Assembly (NCBI RefSeq): GCF_014698845.1
Contig: NZ_JACJTV010000003.1
Span: 186,001-250,000, forward strand
Direction of reading: 5' to 3'
Origin: Coleofasciculus sp. FACHB-1120
GTDB lineage: Bacteria; Cyanobacteriota; Cyanobacteriia; Cyanobacteriales; FACHB-T130
Length of the DNA stretch: 64,000 bases
This document shows, piece by piece, positions 34,330 through 44,544 of this stretch. The position numbers and the translations under genes were made by a program. Numbering within the stretch: position 1 is the stretch's first letter; every line of letters begins with the position of its first letter. The notes under the pieces are model-generated. The model did not search any database, was not told where the DNA came from, and saw only the letters and a program-made list of their open reading frames with translations.

Positions 34330-37140
34330 ATGCTCAACCCCTACGCTTTACCACTTCATCAAGCAATCGATCGCACCCCTCTAACGGTGACTCCAGACAC
34401 ACTGGCAACAGAGGCGATCGCATTGATGAGTCGGGCACAGGCTAGCTGTGTCATCGTGGTACAACAGCAGGTATCGGCGGAAAAACAAACCCAAGTAGCG
34501 ACACAAACCCCGATCGGAATTTTTACAGAACGGGACTTGGTTCAAGTCACGGCTCTAGGTAGAGATATTAAAGATGTAGCGATCGCTGCATTGATGAACC
34601 AGCCACTCATCACCTTGAAGGAATCCCAAGTAGAAGATATCCAAACTGTCAGCCGACTGTTTCACCACCATCAGATTCGCCATCTGCTGATTGTAGAGGA
34701 TGAATCCAGTCAACTGGTAGGAATCATCACGCCAAGCAGTCTGATGCCAGTTGTGAGCGATCGCCCTAACCCAAAACCGGAAAACTTATTCGGCTATTCA
34801 AACTTAAACTTACCTGAGAGGGAAGCTTGTTACCGATTGTTGGCAGAAAACTGCACCGACATGATTTCCAGCCACACTCCAGAAGGTGTTTATCTTTACG
34901 TTTCACCTGTATGCAGTATTTTACTGGGATATGAGCCGGATGAACTAGTGGGACACTCGGTGCTTGAATTTTGCCATCCGCAAGATTGGGTAGTGATGGA
35001 GCAATTTGCTAAAAATGACACTGTTACTTTAAGAGAATATGGAACCCAGCTAAATTTTCCAGAAATCGAAACAGTTAGCTACCGGATGCGTCATCGGCAA
35101 GGTTATTACATCTGGTTAAAAACTACGCTCCGAACTATCCGCCATCCAGATACAGGTGCAGTGCAAGAAATCATTGCCATTTCTTGCGATATTAGCCAGC
35201 GCCAGCAGGCAGAAACCGAGTTAAGAGAAAGTCAGGAAAAATACAAAGTTCTTTTTCAACGCTTCCCCATTGGCATTTCCATTACCGATAAAAACGGCAA
35301 TATTATTGAAGCCAATCAAGCTTCAGAAAAAATTCTCGGTTTATCCATTGAAAAACATAAAACAAGAAGCTGTGACAGCCAAGAATGGCGCATCATCCGA
35401 CCGGATGGCACCCCAATGCCACCGGAAGAATTTGCTAGCGTTCGGGCATTAAAAGAAAATAAAGTGATTGTAAATCGGGAAATGGGAATTTTGAACGACC
35501 AGGATGAAATTACCTGGATTAACGTTACTGCTGCTCCCATTCCTCTCAAAGATTATGGCGTTGCGATCGCTTACGTTAACATCACAGAGCGTAAAGCCGC
35601 AGAGGAGAAAGTTGAGAAATCGCTTTCTCTGCTTCGCACCACACTCGAATCAACCGCAGACGGCATCGTTGCAGTGAGCCTAGAAGGAGATATTGTCAGC
35701 TACAATCAGAAATTTCTTCAGATGTGGCAGGTTCCAGAAGACCTGATAAGCTCGCCTCGCGCTGACAAACGACTCGTCTTCCTTAAAAACCAGATGAAAG
35801 AGCCAGAAGCGTTTGTGAGACGGATTCAGGAACTTTCCAGGCAACCGGAAGCCAAGGCATACGACATTCTGGAATTAAAAAATGGAAGAATCTTTGAGCG
35901 CTACTCTGCACCGCATCGACTCGGCGAACAAATCATTGGCAGAGTATGGAGCTTTCTTGACATTACCGAACGGAAGCGAACGGAGGAGGCATTGCGCTCT
36001 TCTATTGAGCGGGAGCGTTTGCTGGGGAGGATACAAGGGCGTATCCGCCAATCTTTGCATTTAAACGAAATCCTCAACACAGCGGTTGCGGAGGTGCGAA
36101 ACTTTCTGCAAGCGGAGCGAGTTGCTCTTTATCGGCTCGATCCTCGCGGTGCCTGTTTTGTGGTCGAATCTGTCGCACCCGGTTGTGAATCCATTCTGGA
36201 TGTCTCGCTGTATGACCCCTGCTTTGAGACAGAATATATCCAAAAGTTTCAAACCACCGGGTATGTGTCGGCGGTGGATGATATCTACCAAGCGGATCTG
36301 CCTGCGAGTTACGTGAAGTTACTGGAAGGGGCAGGAATTCGGGCGAATTTAATGGTGCCAATCTTGATTCGGGAACAGGTAGGGGGAAACCGAGAAGCGA
36401 AGAATGAATTTAAAACCCAAAATCCTGCCCCTATCCGTCCGTCTTTATCCAATCCAGCCGCCAAAATTCATTTGTGGGGAATCCTCTGCGTCCATCAATG
36501 CTCTGGATCTCGTCACTGGGAGCCGTATGAAATTAAGTTGTTGCAACAATTGTCCGTCGGGTTAGCGATCGCAATTCAGCAGTCTTCTCTGTTCAAACAG
36601 CTAGAGGAAGCTAACCGGGAGTTGCAGTGTATTGCTTCTTTGGATGGCTTAACTCATGTGGCGAATCGACGCAGGTTTGACGAATATCTCGCCCAAGAGT
36701 GGCGGCGGCTGGCACGAGAACAAGTGCCGATTTCGCTGATTTTCTGCGATATTGACTGTTTTAAAATCTACAACGATACCTACGGTCATCAAGCTGGAGA
36801 TAGCTGTTTGCGACAGGTTGCTGGTGCGATTCGCTTGATGCTAAAGCGCTCAAGCGACTTAGTTGCCCGTTATGGGGGCGAGGAGTTTGCTCTCATTTTG
36901 CCCAATACTCCTTCTGCGGGTGCCGGTTACATTGCTGAGTCGATCCGTTCAATGGTGAAAAGCTTAGAAATTGTCCACGTCCACTCACCAGTCAGCCCCT
37001 ACGTCACGCTGAGTTTGGGTGTTGCCAGCATCGTTCCCAGTTTAACGTCTTCACCGGCAGCGCTGATTGCCGCCGCCGATGAGGCGTTGTATCAAGCGAA
37101 AAAAGAGGGACGCGATCGCGTCAGCGTATGCGGCGTCTAG
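34330..37140 (+). CDS. CBS-PAS-GAF diguanylate cyclase
   Basis: A 936-residue c-di-GMP synthase. A pair of CBS domains (about 10-145) is followed by three PAS domains (about 165-545), a phytochrome-like GAF (about 575-755) and a GGDEF domain with GGEEF and the RSSD inhibitory site five residues earlier. The GAF keeps DPCF (Cys631) but has PASY where the bilin-binding Cys is expected, so it probably does not bind a bilin by the usual bond. No membrane helices. Between two photoreceptor genes, suggesting a light-related role. Confidence 0.9.
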   Translation: MLNPYALPLHQAIDRTPLTVTPDTLATEAIALMSRAQASCVIVVQQQVSAEKQTQVATQTPIGIFTERDLVQVTALGRDIKDVAIAALMNQPLITLKESQVEDIQTVSRLFHHHQIRHLLIVEDESSQLVGIITPSSLMPVVSDRPNPKPENLFGYSNLNLPEREACYRLLAENCTDMISSHTPEGVYLYVSPVCSILLGYEPDELVGHSVLEFCHPQDWVVMEQFAKNDTVTLREYGTQLNFPEIETVSYRMRHRQGYYIWLKTTLRTIRHPDTGAVQEIIAISCDISQRQQAETELRESQEKYKVLFQRFPIGISITDKNGNIIEANQASEKILGLSIEKHKTRSCDSQEWRIIRPDGTPMPPEEFASVRALKENKVIVNREMGILNDQDEITWINVTAAPIPLKDYGVAIAYVNITERKAAEEKVEKSLSLLRTTLESTADGIVAVSLEGDIVSYNQKFLQMWQVPEDLISSPRADKRLVFLKNQMKEPEAFVRRIQELSRQPEAKAYDILELKNGRIFERYSAPHRLGEQIIGRVWSFLDITERKRTEEALRSSIERERLLGRIQGRIRQSLHLNEILNTAVAEVRNFLQAERVALYRLDPRGACFVVESVAPGCESILDVSLYDPCFETEYIQKFQTTGYVSAVDDIYQADLPASYVKLLEGAGIRANLMVPILIREQVGGNREAKNEFKTQNPAPIRPSLSNPAAKIHLWGILCVHQCSGSRHWEPYEIKLLQQLSVGLAIAIQQSSLFKQLEEANRELQCIASLDGLTHVANRRRFDEYLAQEWRRLAREQVPISLIFCDIDCFKIYNDTYGHQAGDSCLRQVAGAIRLMLKRSSDLVARYGGEEFALILPNTPSAGAGYIAESIRSMVKSLEIVHVHSPVSPYVTLSLGVASIVPSLTSSPAALIAAADEALYQAKKEGRDRVSVCGV

Positions 37141-37239
37141 CCGGTCTTCGCGTCAGAGGATACTGCTAGACGCTGCTCTTCGCGTTAGAGTACACCAGAA
37201 TCATTGAGAGCGTCGCCCCATCCTACAAGCTGAGAATTT

Positions 37240-40011
37240 CTAACTTTGATTTTTTAACGTTTTAGATTTAAGGATCTCTGTTGCCGCTTCCACTGGAACC
37301 GGGGGACTAAACAGATAACCCTGCAAACCATCACACTGAACTGAGTACAAAAAATCCAATTGTTCTATTGTTTCAACACCCTCAGCAATCACTTTTAAAT
37401 TGAGTCCATGACCCAGTGCCATGACTGCCTTGATAATCGCAGCATCATGAGTATTCGTCATGAGATCGCAAATAAATGAGCGATCGATTTTTAGCGTATT
37501 GAGCGGAAAGTGTTTTAGATAGCTCAGTGAAGAATAACCCGTCCCAAAATCATCCATTGAAATGTGAATTCCCAACTTCTGCAACTTCTGCAACACAGAA
37601 ATTGTCCATTCCACATCCTGCATTGCAATGCTCTCAGTAATTTCAAGTTCCAGATAACGAGGCTCTAACCCAGTCTCAGCCAGAACTTGCTCAACAACTT
37701 TGACTAAAGTGGGTTGCTGAACTTGACGCCCTGAAAGATTCACGGCAATCCGGATTGGTGGCAGCCCAATTGATTGCCAAAAACGATTTTGCAGACAAGC
37801 CTTCCGTAAAACCCATTCTCCAATCGGACAGATTAAACCCGTTTCTTCTGCTACGGGAATAAATTGATAAGGAGAAATTAATCCTAGTTCGGGAGATTGC
37901 CAGCGAATCAGTGCTTCCATCCCCACAACTTGACCTGTTTTTAGGTCTACTTGCGGCTGGTAATGTAATAGAAATTCCTCGCGTTCTAAGGCTTTGTAAA
38001 GTCTGTTTTCCAACCTCAACCGTTCTAGCGCTTTTGCCCCCAGAGCTGGTGTGTATAGCTGGTAATTATTGCGACCTTGTTGCTTGGCTCTATACATCGC
38101 AGCATCGGCGTTTTTTAACAACGTTTCTGCATCTTCCCCATCATAAGGAGCCAAAGCAATCCCCAAACTCGCCTTAATGTGTAAAGGGGTATCATGATAG
38201 GTCTCTACATCTTCACAATGAAAAGGAACATTCAGGGCACCCAGAATTCTTTTCGCAATCTTGGTAACATCTTCTAGACAAGCGATGGGTGACAGCATAA
38301 GGGTGAATTCATCCCCACCCCAGCGGGCAACAATGTCGCTTTCTCGCAGGCAATCTGTGAGGCGTCGAGCCGCACATTGCAGCAGTAGGTCGCCCACGGC
38401 ATGACCGAGCGTGTCGTTAATTGTTTTGAAGCCATCCAGGTCGAGAAACACCACCGCCAGCATATCGCCGCAATTCAGATGAGTGCTTGCCAGCGCCAGA
38501 GAAAGCCGGTCATTAAATAGCAATCGGTTTGGCAAACCCGTTAAGAGGTCATGAGACGCCTGATGTCGGATGGTATCCTCTACCCGTCTTTGCATTACCG
38601 CCATATAGAGGTGAGTTCCCACCGCTTGAGCCAGCTTGAGTTCTTCGGATGTCCACTCTTTAGCCTGTCCTTGGGTAATTTCTCGCCATGCTTCAAATGA
38701 CTGACGGGGGCGGACATTGCGTTCGTCGGGATTCTGACGACCTGCCCAGAGGGTTTCTGTATTCATCTCAGGGCGGAAAATGGTGAGGCACCCCACGCAT
38801 TGCTGATGATAACTGAGCGGCACAATCAGAATCGAGCGAATCATTGTTCGCCCGAAAGCAGAGGCTATATATTTTAGCTGGGGTTCTTGATATAAATCGG
38901 GGATAGTGTAAAGAGAATTTTGAACTTTAAAATTCGATAGTTCGCTAGCTGCTTTGTAGCCGTGACGCGAAGATTCAAGAGAATGATTTTGAGGATTAAA
39001 TTCCGACTTCAGAAACCAAGAATCAGAAGAGTGATTGATGGGATTTTGAGGATTGAAATCTTGATTGCTGTCTTTGTAATTGTTTGTAGTAGGATTGCTT
39101 GGGATGCTAGCACTGCTCAGTTTCCCAGAAATAATTTGTTGCCAGAAGGGAGTTTCTTCAATCCAAGGTAGGATCGGCTGTTCGCCAGTGGTATAAAGTT
39201 GAGCCGGTTGACCCGTTGTATCTGCTGTAATATACAATCTGCCAGAGGCACCTTGTAAGGCGTTAACGGTTTTTTCTAAAACAGTCTGACGAATTTCTGA
39301 GATTTTTAATGGGGAGTGGAGCAGACTGCTGATTTGGTTGATCGTTGACTCATGCTGAGCTTGTTCACGTGCAGTTTGGAGAAGATGGGACTGAGCGATC
39401 GCAATCGATACCTGATCTACCAGCAGCTGAACAATTTGTAATTCTTGTTCGCTAAATTTGCGCTGGGACACCTGGTGACACACCAACAACCCCCACAAGC
39501 TGTTTTGATGCAATATTGGCACGGCGAGAGAAGCACTCACCCCCATCGTCGTTAGATATTCAGCATGGCAAGGATCGACGGGAGAATAGCGGATATCTCT
39601 AATGGCTAGATTTTTGCCGGTTGATGGGCAATCTAACTGCTCTTGGGTTTTCTGCCTAGCCGTAACATCGATAATGACGCGCTGGCGGACTTTGACAAAC
39701 AACTCACGAGCATGGGCAGGAATGTCCTCTGCTGGAAACCGTAGCCCCATCATAGAGGGTAAGCGATCGCCATTTATGGATTCGGCAATCACTTCGCCAC
39801 TGGCATCCGGATGGAATCGGTAAATTTTGACCCGATCCATGTCTAAAAATGAGCGAATTTCCCGCGCCGTTGTCGCCAAAATCTCTTGCAACTCTAAAGA
39901 TTGGCGAATTCGCGTTGTAATTCGATTTAGCAAGCTTTCTCTATCGTAGGATCGGTTTGTTCCCGTCTTTCCTGCTTGCTGTAATGCCGGTATATTCTTT
40001 CGTCGAATCAT
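37240..40011 (-). CDS. Cph2-type phytochrome with GGDEF and EAL domains
   Basis: A 923-residue bilin photoreceptor and c-di-GMP enzyme. GAF1 (about 45-215) has FPAEDIP and the chromophore Cys148 in DPCH; GAF2 (about 225-460, with an Asn/Ser-rich insertion) would supply the tongue, as in knotless phytochromes. The GGDEF is intact with RESD inhibitory site, and the EAL domain shows EALIRW, NLSGRQ, EITES, DDFGTGYSS, KIDRSF and AEGVE. Unlike Synechocystis Cph2, there is no further C-terminal GAF-GGDEF. A red/far-red switch is predicted. Confidence 0.9.
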   Translation of the reverse strand: MIRRKNIPALQQAGKTGTNRSYDRESLLNRITTRIRQSLELQEILATTAREIRSFLDMDRVKIYRFHPDASGEVIAESINGDRLPSMMGLRFPAEDIPAHARELFVKVRQRVIIDVTARQKTQEQLDCPSTGKNLAIRDIRYSPVDPCHAEYLTTMGVSASLAVPILHQNSLWGLLVCHQVSQRKFSEQELQIVQLLVDQVSIAIAQSHLLQTAREQAQHESTINQISSLLHSPLKISEIRQTVLEKTVNALQGASGRLYITADTTGQPAQLYTTGEQPILPWIEETPFWQQIISGKLSSASIPSNPTTNNYKDSNQDFNPQNPINHSSDSWFLKSEFNPQNHSLESSRHGYKAASELSNFKVQNSLYTIPDLYQEPQLKYIASAFGRTMIRSILIVPLSYHQQCVGCLTIFRPEMNTETLWAGRQNPDERNVRPRQSFEAWREITQGQAKEWTSEELKLAQAVGTHLYMAVMQRRVEDTIRHQASHDLLTGLPNRLLFNDRLSLALASTHLNCGDMLAVVFLDLDGFKTINDTLGHAVGDLLLQCAARRLTDCLRESDIVARWGGDEFTLMLSPIACLEDVTKIAKRILGALNVPFHCEDVETYHDTPLHIKASLGIALAPYDGEDAETLLKNADAAMYRAKQQGRNNYQLYTPALGAKALERLRLENRLYKALEREEFLLHYQPQVDLKTGQVVGMEALIRWQSPELGLISPYQFIPVAEETGLICPIGEWVLRKACLQNRFWQSIGLPPIRIAVNLSGRQVQQPTLVKVVEQVLAETGLEPRYLELEITESIAMQDVEWTISVLQKLQKLGIHISMDDFGTGYSSLSYLKHFPLNTLKIDRSFICDLMTNTHDAAIIKAVMALGHGLNLKVIAEGVETIEQLDFLYSVQCDGLQGYLFSPPVPVEAATEILKSKTLKNQS

Positions 40012-40216
40012 TCAATTAAACCTGTCTAGAGAGAAATAGACCCTATAAATACCAGTATGAAGTGTGGCATCTATCCTGAGAGATAGACAAATAAATTTGT
40101 AACTAAATACTTTAATGATGTTATGAAAATAACTCAGTGCTACTTGCGTACCGCGCTTATGTTTTGCTAGTGTTCATGTCCACCTGAGTGCGATCGCACA
40201 GATGTTTTTTTAAGCA

Positions 40217-41539
40217 ATGAATAGCGTAGCCCAAAAACTTGAAAGTCTCCTCCCCAGCTCCGGCATTGTGCAGTGGGAACAGATAGAAGGCACCCAAAAA
40301 GCACAAATCTCGCCAGCAATTGCACCGGGAAAGAACCCTGATTGCATTGTTTATCCCCGCACTGAGGAAGAACTCGCTCAGGTTATGGCTTATGCCTACC
40401 AGCAACGGTGGAGCGTCTTACCCTGTGGCAGCGCCAGCAAACTGGGTTGGGGCGGATTGGTTGATGGGGTCAATTTAGTTGTCAGTACCGAACGCCTGAA
40501 TCGCTTAATCGCTCATGCGGTTGGCGATTTAACCGTTACGGTCGAAGCAGGCATGAAATTTGCCGAACTGCAAAAGATTCTAGCGCAACAAGGTCAGTTT
40601 TTCGCCCTCGATCCAGCCTATCCAGAAGACGCCACAGTTGGTGGTATTGTTGCGACGGCTGGGGGCGGTTCCTGGCGACAACGCTATGGCGGGGTTCGGG
40701 ATATGCTACTGGGTCTTTCCTTTATCCGCAGCGATGGTCAGATTGCCAAGGCTGGGGGTCGAGTGGTAAAAAATGTTGCCGGTTACGACATGATGAAGCT
40801 ATTTACTGGCTCTTTTGGAACCCTAGGGATTATCACTCAAGTGACGTTTCGAGTTTATCCCCTGCCTGAGGCATCTGCAACCGTAGTGCTGACTGGTACA
40901 GCCGAAAAAATTGCCGCAGCCACCAAAACTTTGCTCGCTTCAGCCTTGACGCCCACGGCGATTGACCTGCTATCCACTCAGATGGTGGCTGGTTTAGGCT
41001 TAGGGGAGGGAATTGGCGCGATTGCTCGTTTTCAAAGTGTATCGCCGAGCGTGAAGGAACAGTGCGCTCGATGGTTGGAAGTAGGGCAGCATCTGGGTTT
41101 ACAGGGTGTCCTCTATTCAGATGCCGATGAGACCCAGTTATGGCAGAAGTTACAAGAACAAATGTGGGCATCCCACACAGAGGCAGCGATCGCTTGCAAA
41201 ATAGGAGTATTACCAACTGCCGCGGCGACCATTTTGACTCATTTGCAAATCCATGCCCCATCGGTGATGTGTCTCGTCCATGCTGGAAGTGGGTTGGGGC
41301 TATTGCGGTGCGATGGTGATGTTGTAGAGACAACAGCGATCGCGTTTCTACAACAGATGCGATCGCTCTGTGAATCTCACGGCGGGTTTCTGACAATTCT
41401 AGAAGCGCCGATCTCCTTGAAGCAGCAACTAGATGTTTGGGGTTATACCGGCAACGCCCTGGATTTAATGCAGAAAATCAAAACCCAATTTGATCCAGGA
41501 AATGTTTTAAGTCCAAGTCGGTTTGTCGGTGGAATGTGA
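40217..41539 (+). CDS. glcE: Glycolate oxidase subunit GlcE (FAD-binding)
   Basis: A 440-residue FAD-linked oxidoreductase of the FAD_binding_4 type. The flavin region has VYPRTEEELAQVMAYA, VEAGMKFAELQ, ATVGGIVATAGGGSWRQRYGGVRD and GRVVKNVAGYDM, and the C-terminal FDPGNVLSP motif. It is followed at 59 nt by glcF. In the photorespiratory glycolate dehydrogenase complex GlcD is the catalytic subunit; it is not in this window and must be elsewhere. Confidence 0.88.
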   Translation: MNSVAQKLESLLPSSGIVQWEQIEGTQKAQISPAIAPGKNPDCIVYPRTEEELAQVMAYAYQQRWSVLPCGSASKLGWGGLVDGVNLVVSTERLNRLIAHAVGDLTVTVEAGMKFAELQKILAQQGQFFALDPAYPEDATVGGIVATAGGGSWRQRYGGVRDMLLGLSFIRSDGQIAKAGGRVVKNVAGYDMMKLFTGSFGTLGIITQVTFRVYPLPEASATVVLTGTAEKIAAATKTLLASALTPTAIDLLSTQMVAGLGLGEGIGAIARFQSVSPSVKEQCARWLEVGQHLGLQGVLYSDADETQLWQKLQEQMWASHTEAAIACKIGVLPTAAATILTHLQIHAPSVMCLVHAGSGLGLLRCDGDVVETTAIAFLQQMRSLCESHGGFLTILEAPISLKQQLDVWGYTGNALDLMQKIKTQFDPGNVLSPSRFVGGM

Positions 41540-41598
41540 ATAAAGCGCTTTCATCGCAGAAAATACCGTCTAAAAAGTAGGGAAGATTACACCCATCC

Positions 41599-42960
41599 AT
41601 GCAAACATCAGAGAATTCTTTAACAAATTCAGATGACTCAAACCCAATTAAAATTCATGGGTTCGATGACGATCATCCACCCAATCCCAAGTTAATTGAT
41701 AGCTGCGTTCACTGTGGTTTTTGTCTGTCTACTTGTCCCAGCTATCGGGTGATTGGCAAAGAGATGGATTCTCCCAGAGGCAGAATTTATCTCATGGATG
41801 CTATTAACAAAGGTGAGATTTCTCTGAATACTGCCACAGTACAGCATTTTGACTCTTGCTTAGGATGTCTTGCCTGTGTCACAACCTGTCCTTCTGGCGT
41901 GCAGTATGACAAGTTGATTACTGCCATGCGTCCCCAGATTGAACGCAATTATGAGCGCAGTTTGCCAGACAAGTTGTATCGAAAACTAATTTTTTCCCTA
42001 TTTCCTTATCCTAATCGGCTGCGAGTTTTGCTAGCGCCTCTGATGGTTTATCAGAAATTAGGTTTGCAAAAATTGGTTCGTTCGACTGGATTACTCCAAC
42101 GCCTTTCTTCCCGCTTGGCAGCGATGGAATCAAATCTGCAAGAAATTACTCCCAGTACCTTTGTAGACACTCTACCAGAGATGATTCCGGCTGAGGGTGA
42201 GAAACGCTATCGCGTAGGCGTTATTTTGGGCTGCGTGCAACGTCTATTCTTCTCAAAGGTCAATGAAGCAACGGTGCGGGTGTTAACCGCTAATGGCTGT
42301 GAAGTCGTGATTCCGAAGTCTCAGGGGTGTTGTGCTGCATTGCCACATCACCAAGGACAGGAAGAACAAGCAAAAGCGATCGCTCGCCAAATGATTGATA
42401 GTTTTGAAGGTACAAACGTTGATGCCATCATCATCAATGCTGCCGGGTGCGGTCATACTCTAAAAGAATACGGACACCTGCTACAAGATGACCCCGATTA
42501 TCAAGAGAAAGCCGTAAAATTTGCCGCTAAAGTAAAAGACGCTCAAGAGTTTCTGTACGAAGCCGGAATAACTGCGAAACTTTCCCCGCTTTCTGATAAA
42601 CCGTTGACTTTAGTTTATCAAGATGCCTGTCATTTATTGCATGGGCAAAAAATTAGCGTACAACCGCGCCAATTATTGCGACAAATTCCAGGCGTTCAAC
42701 TGCGGGAACCCATTGATGCAGCTTTGTGTTGTGGTAGTGCTGGGGTTTACAATATGCTGCAACCTGAAGTTGCTGGAGAATTGGGTAAGCAAAAAGTTGA
42801 GAACCTTCTCAATACGGGTGCTGAATTAATTGCTTCGGCAAATCCCGGTTGTACGATCCAAATTAGTAAGCATTTAGAACTGCAAGAAAAGGCGATTCCC
42901 ATCATGCACCCCGTTGAGTTGTTGGATTTGTCAATTCGGGGAGTGAAACTGCACAAGTAG
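41599..42960 (+). CDS. glcF: Glycolate oxidase iron-sulfur subunit GlcF
   Basis: A 453-residue electron-transfer subunit. Two [4Fe-4S] motifs, CVHCGFCLSTCPSYR (about 36-50) and CLGCLACVTTCPSG (about 88-101), are followed by two CCG domains with GCCAALPHH and LCCGSAGVY. No membrane segment is obvious. It works with GlcE and GlcD to oxidise glycolate to glyoxylate, linking to the aminotransferase at 52436. Confidence 0.9.
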   Translation: MQTSENSLTNSDDSNPIKIHGFDDDHPPNPKLIDSCVHCGFCLSTCPSYRVIGKEMDSPRGRIYLMDAINKGEISLNTATVQHFDSCLGCLACVTTCPSGVQYDKLITAMRPQIERNYERSLPDKLYRKLIFSLFPYPNRLRVLLAPLMVYQKLGLQKLVRSTGLLQRLSSRLAAMESNLQEITPSTFVDTLPEMIPAEGEKRYRVGVILGCVQRLFFSKVNEATVRVLTANGCEVVIPKSQGCCAALPHHQGQEEQAKAIARQMIDSFEGTNVDAIIINAAGCGHTLKEYGHLLQDDPDYQEKAVKFAAKVKDAQEFLYEAGITAKLSPLSDKPLTLVYQDACHLLHGQKISVQPRQLLRQIPGVQLREPIDAALCCGSAGVYNMLQPEVAGELGKQKVENLLNTGAELIASANPGCTIQISKHLELQEKAIPIMHPVELLDLSIRGVKLHK

Positions 42961-43121
42961 GGTAATAGTAGAGGCAGAAGGCGATCGCTTGTGGTACAAA
43001 CACCTACCACTTGCTAAAAACATTTTAGGCGATCGCTTCTAACCTCTCTAGCTCGCCGACTCAATGCTCGGAGGGCATTTAACTTTTGTATACTACTTTA
43101 TGAGTTTCATTAATTTTGTGC

Positions 43122-43526
43122 ATGACTTCTAATACACCCTTAATTCAATTTTTTGAAGGAATTCCTGAAGAAATCAGTAACGTCAGCTTACGGCGGAATC
43201 GCAGTTCTGGCGTCCGCACTGTATTGATGACATTTAACGAGCTGAAAGCCATAGAAAAATTCAACAGCTTTAAAAATAAGTTTTCTAATGGGCTGCGGTT
43301 AACGGATGAAGAAGGTGAAATCAGCGTTGAGCCTTCTTCTGTAAAATTTGTTTTCAGCGGGCCAGAAGGAGATGACTTTCAGCGGCTGGACTGCGAATTT
43401 GAAATTCAGCGAGAAGACCACTGGGAGAGATTCATGCGGTTTATGAATCGCTATGCTGAGGTAAATGGTATGGCTTACAGCGACACGAAAAAAACCCTCG
43501 ATAGAGAGGCAACGAGAGAAGCATGA
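43122..43526 (+). CDS. psb28: Photosystem II assembly protein Psb28-type
   Basis: A 134-residue thylakoid protein that binds assembling photosystem II on the cytoplasmic side. Family features are IQFFEGIPEE, LTDEEGEI and the C-terminal HWERFMRFMNRYAEVNG. It is divergent from usual Psb28-1 in the middle and could be the Psb28-2 type. The start is ATG 43122 (GTG six nt earlier less likely). It overlaps the next gene by 4 nt (ATGA). Confidence 0.85.
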   Translation: MTSNTPLIQFFEGIPEEISNVSLRRNRSSGVRTVLMTFNELKAIEKFNSFKNKFSNGLRLTDEEGEISVEPSSVKFVFSGPEGDDFQRLDCEFEIQREDHWERFMRFMNRYAEVNGMAYSDTKKTLDREATREA

Positions 43527-44446
43527 AAGTAGCCATTACAGGAGCAACTGGATTTGTCGGCTCTCGGCTGGTAGAACGACTGCACGCTCAAGGAAATCAA
43601 ATATTGGTTTTTAGCCGTAACCCTGCTAAAGCAAAGCAAGTCTTTCCTGCCAACACCTATCCCAATCTCGAAATTATTGCTTATACACCCACTGAATCAG
43701 GCTCCTGGCAACAGTCCATTACTGGATGTGATGCTGTGGTGAATCTATCGGGAGAACCGATTGCGGAAAAACGCTGGACTCCCGAACAAAAGCAGACGAT
43801 TCTAAATAGCCGAAAGCTAGGGACACAAAAAATTGTAGAAGCGATTAATCAAGCCAATCCTAAGCCCACTCTCTTGGTTAATTCTTCTGCAATTGGCTAC
43901 TACGGCACCAGCGAAACGGCTGCCTTTGATGAAACCAGCGCAGCCGGTAATGATTTTCTCAGCACTGTCTGCAAAGAGTGGGAAACAGAAGCCCAAAAAG
44001 TCAAAGACAGCGGCACGCGACTGGTAATTGTGCGAACTGGAATTGTCCTAGGAATGGGAGGCGCACTTGCCAAAATGCTTCCCCCGTTCAAAATGTTTGC
44101 TGGTGGCCCTATTGGTACAGGGCGTCAGTGGTTCTCGTGGATTCACCGAGACGATCTGGTGAATCTGATTTTATTGGCCCTCAGCCACCCGGAAATTGAA
44201 GGTGTCCTAAACGGTACAGCTCCAAATCCAGTCCGGATGAACGAATTGGCTCAAACTTTGGGGGAAGTGTTAAATCGACCCTCCTGGTTGCCAGTTCCCA
44301 GCTTTGTTTTAGAAGGTCTCTTAGGAGATGGTGCCCAAGTGGTTTTGGAAGGGCAACAAGTTCTTCCAAAACGCACCTTGTCACAAAGTTTTGAATATCA
44401 ATATCCGACCCTAAAACCAGCGCTGACGGAAATTGTGAAGGAATAG
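43523..44446 (+). CDS. SDR39U1/TIGR01777-type NAD(P)-binding protein (ThyD-like)
   Basis: A 307-residue extended short-chain dehydrogenase-like protein. It has the Rossmann motif TGATGFVG at 6-13, NLSGEPIAEKRW, SSAIGYYG and the FSWIHRDDLV signature of the TIGR01777 family; cyanobacterial members have been called ThyD and linked to thylakoid and division functions. Translationally coupled to psb28. It is convergent with murA. Confidence 0.87.
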   Translation: MKVAITGATGFVGSRLVERLHAQGNQILVFSRNPAKAKQVFPANTYPNLEIIAYTPTESGSWQQSITGCDAVVNLSGEPIAEKRWTPEQKQTILNSRKLGTQKIVEAINQANPKPTLLVNSSAIGYYGTSETAAFDETSAAGNDFLSTVCKEWETEAQKVKDSGTRLVIVRTGIVLGMGGALAKMLPPFKMFAGGPIGTGRQWFSWIHRDDLVNLILLALSHPEIEGVLNGTAPNPVRMNELAQTLGEVLNRPSWLPVPSFVLEGLLGDGAQVVLEGQQVLPKRTLSQSFEYQYPTLKPALTEIVKE

Positions 44447-44472
44447 ATAATTGGGAAAAAGGTAATTGTTTT

Positions 44473-44520
44473 GAGTGATGAGTGTTGAGTTTTGAATTAA
44501 TATCTCATCACTCATCACTC
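44473..44520. repeat. Inverted repeat between convergent genes
   Basis: GAGTGATGAGT (44473-44483) and ACTCATCACTC (44510-44520) are perfect 11-bp arms between the ends of the convergent SDR and murA genes, and could terminate either. Confidence 0.6.
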
Positions 44521-44544
44521 TACTTGTTACCGATTCCCCTTCCT

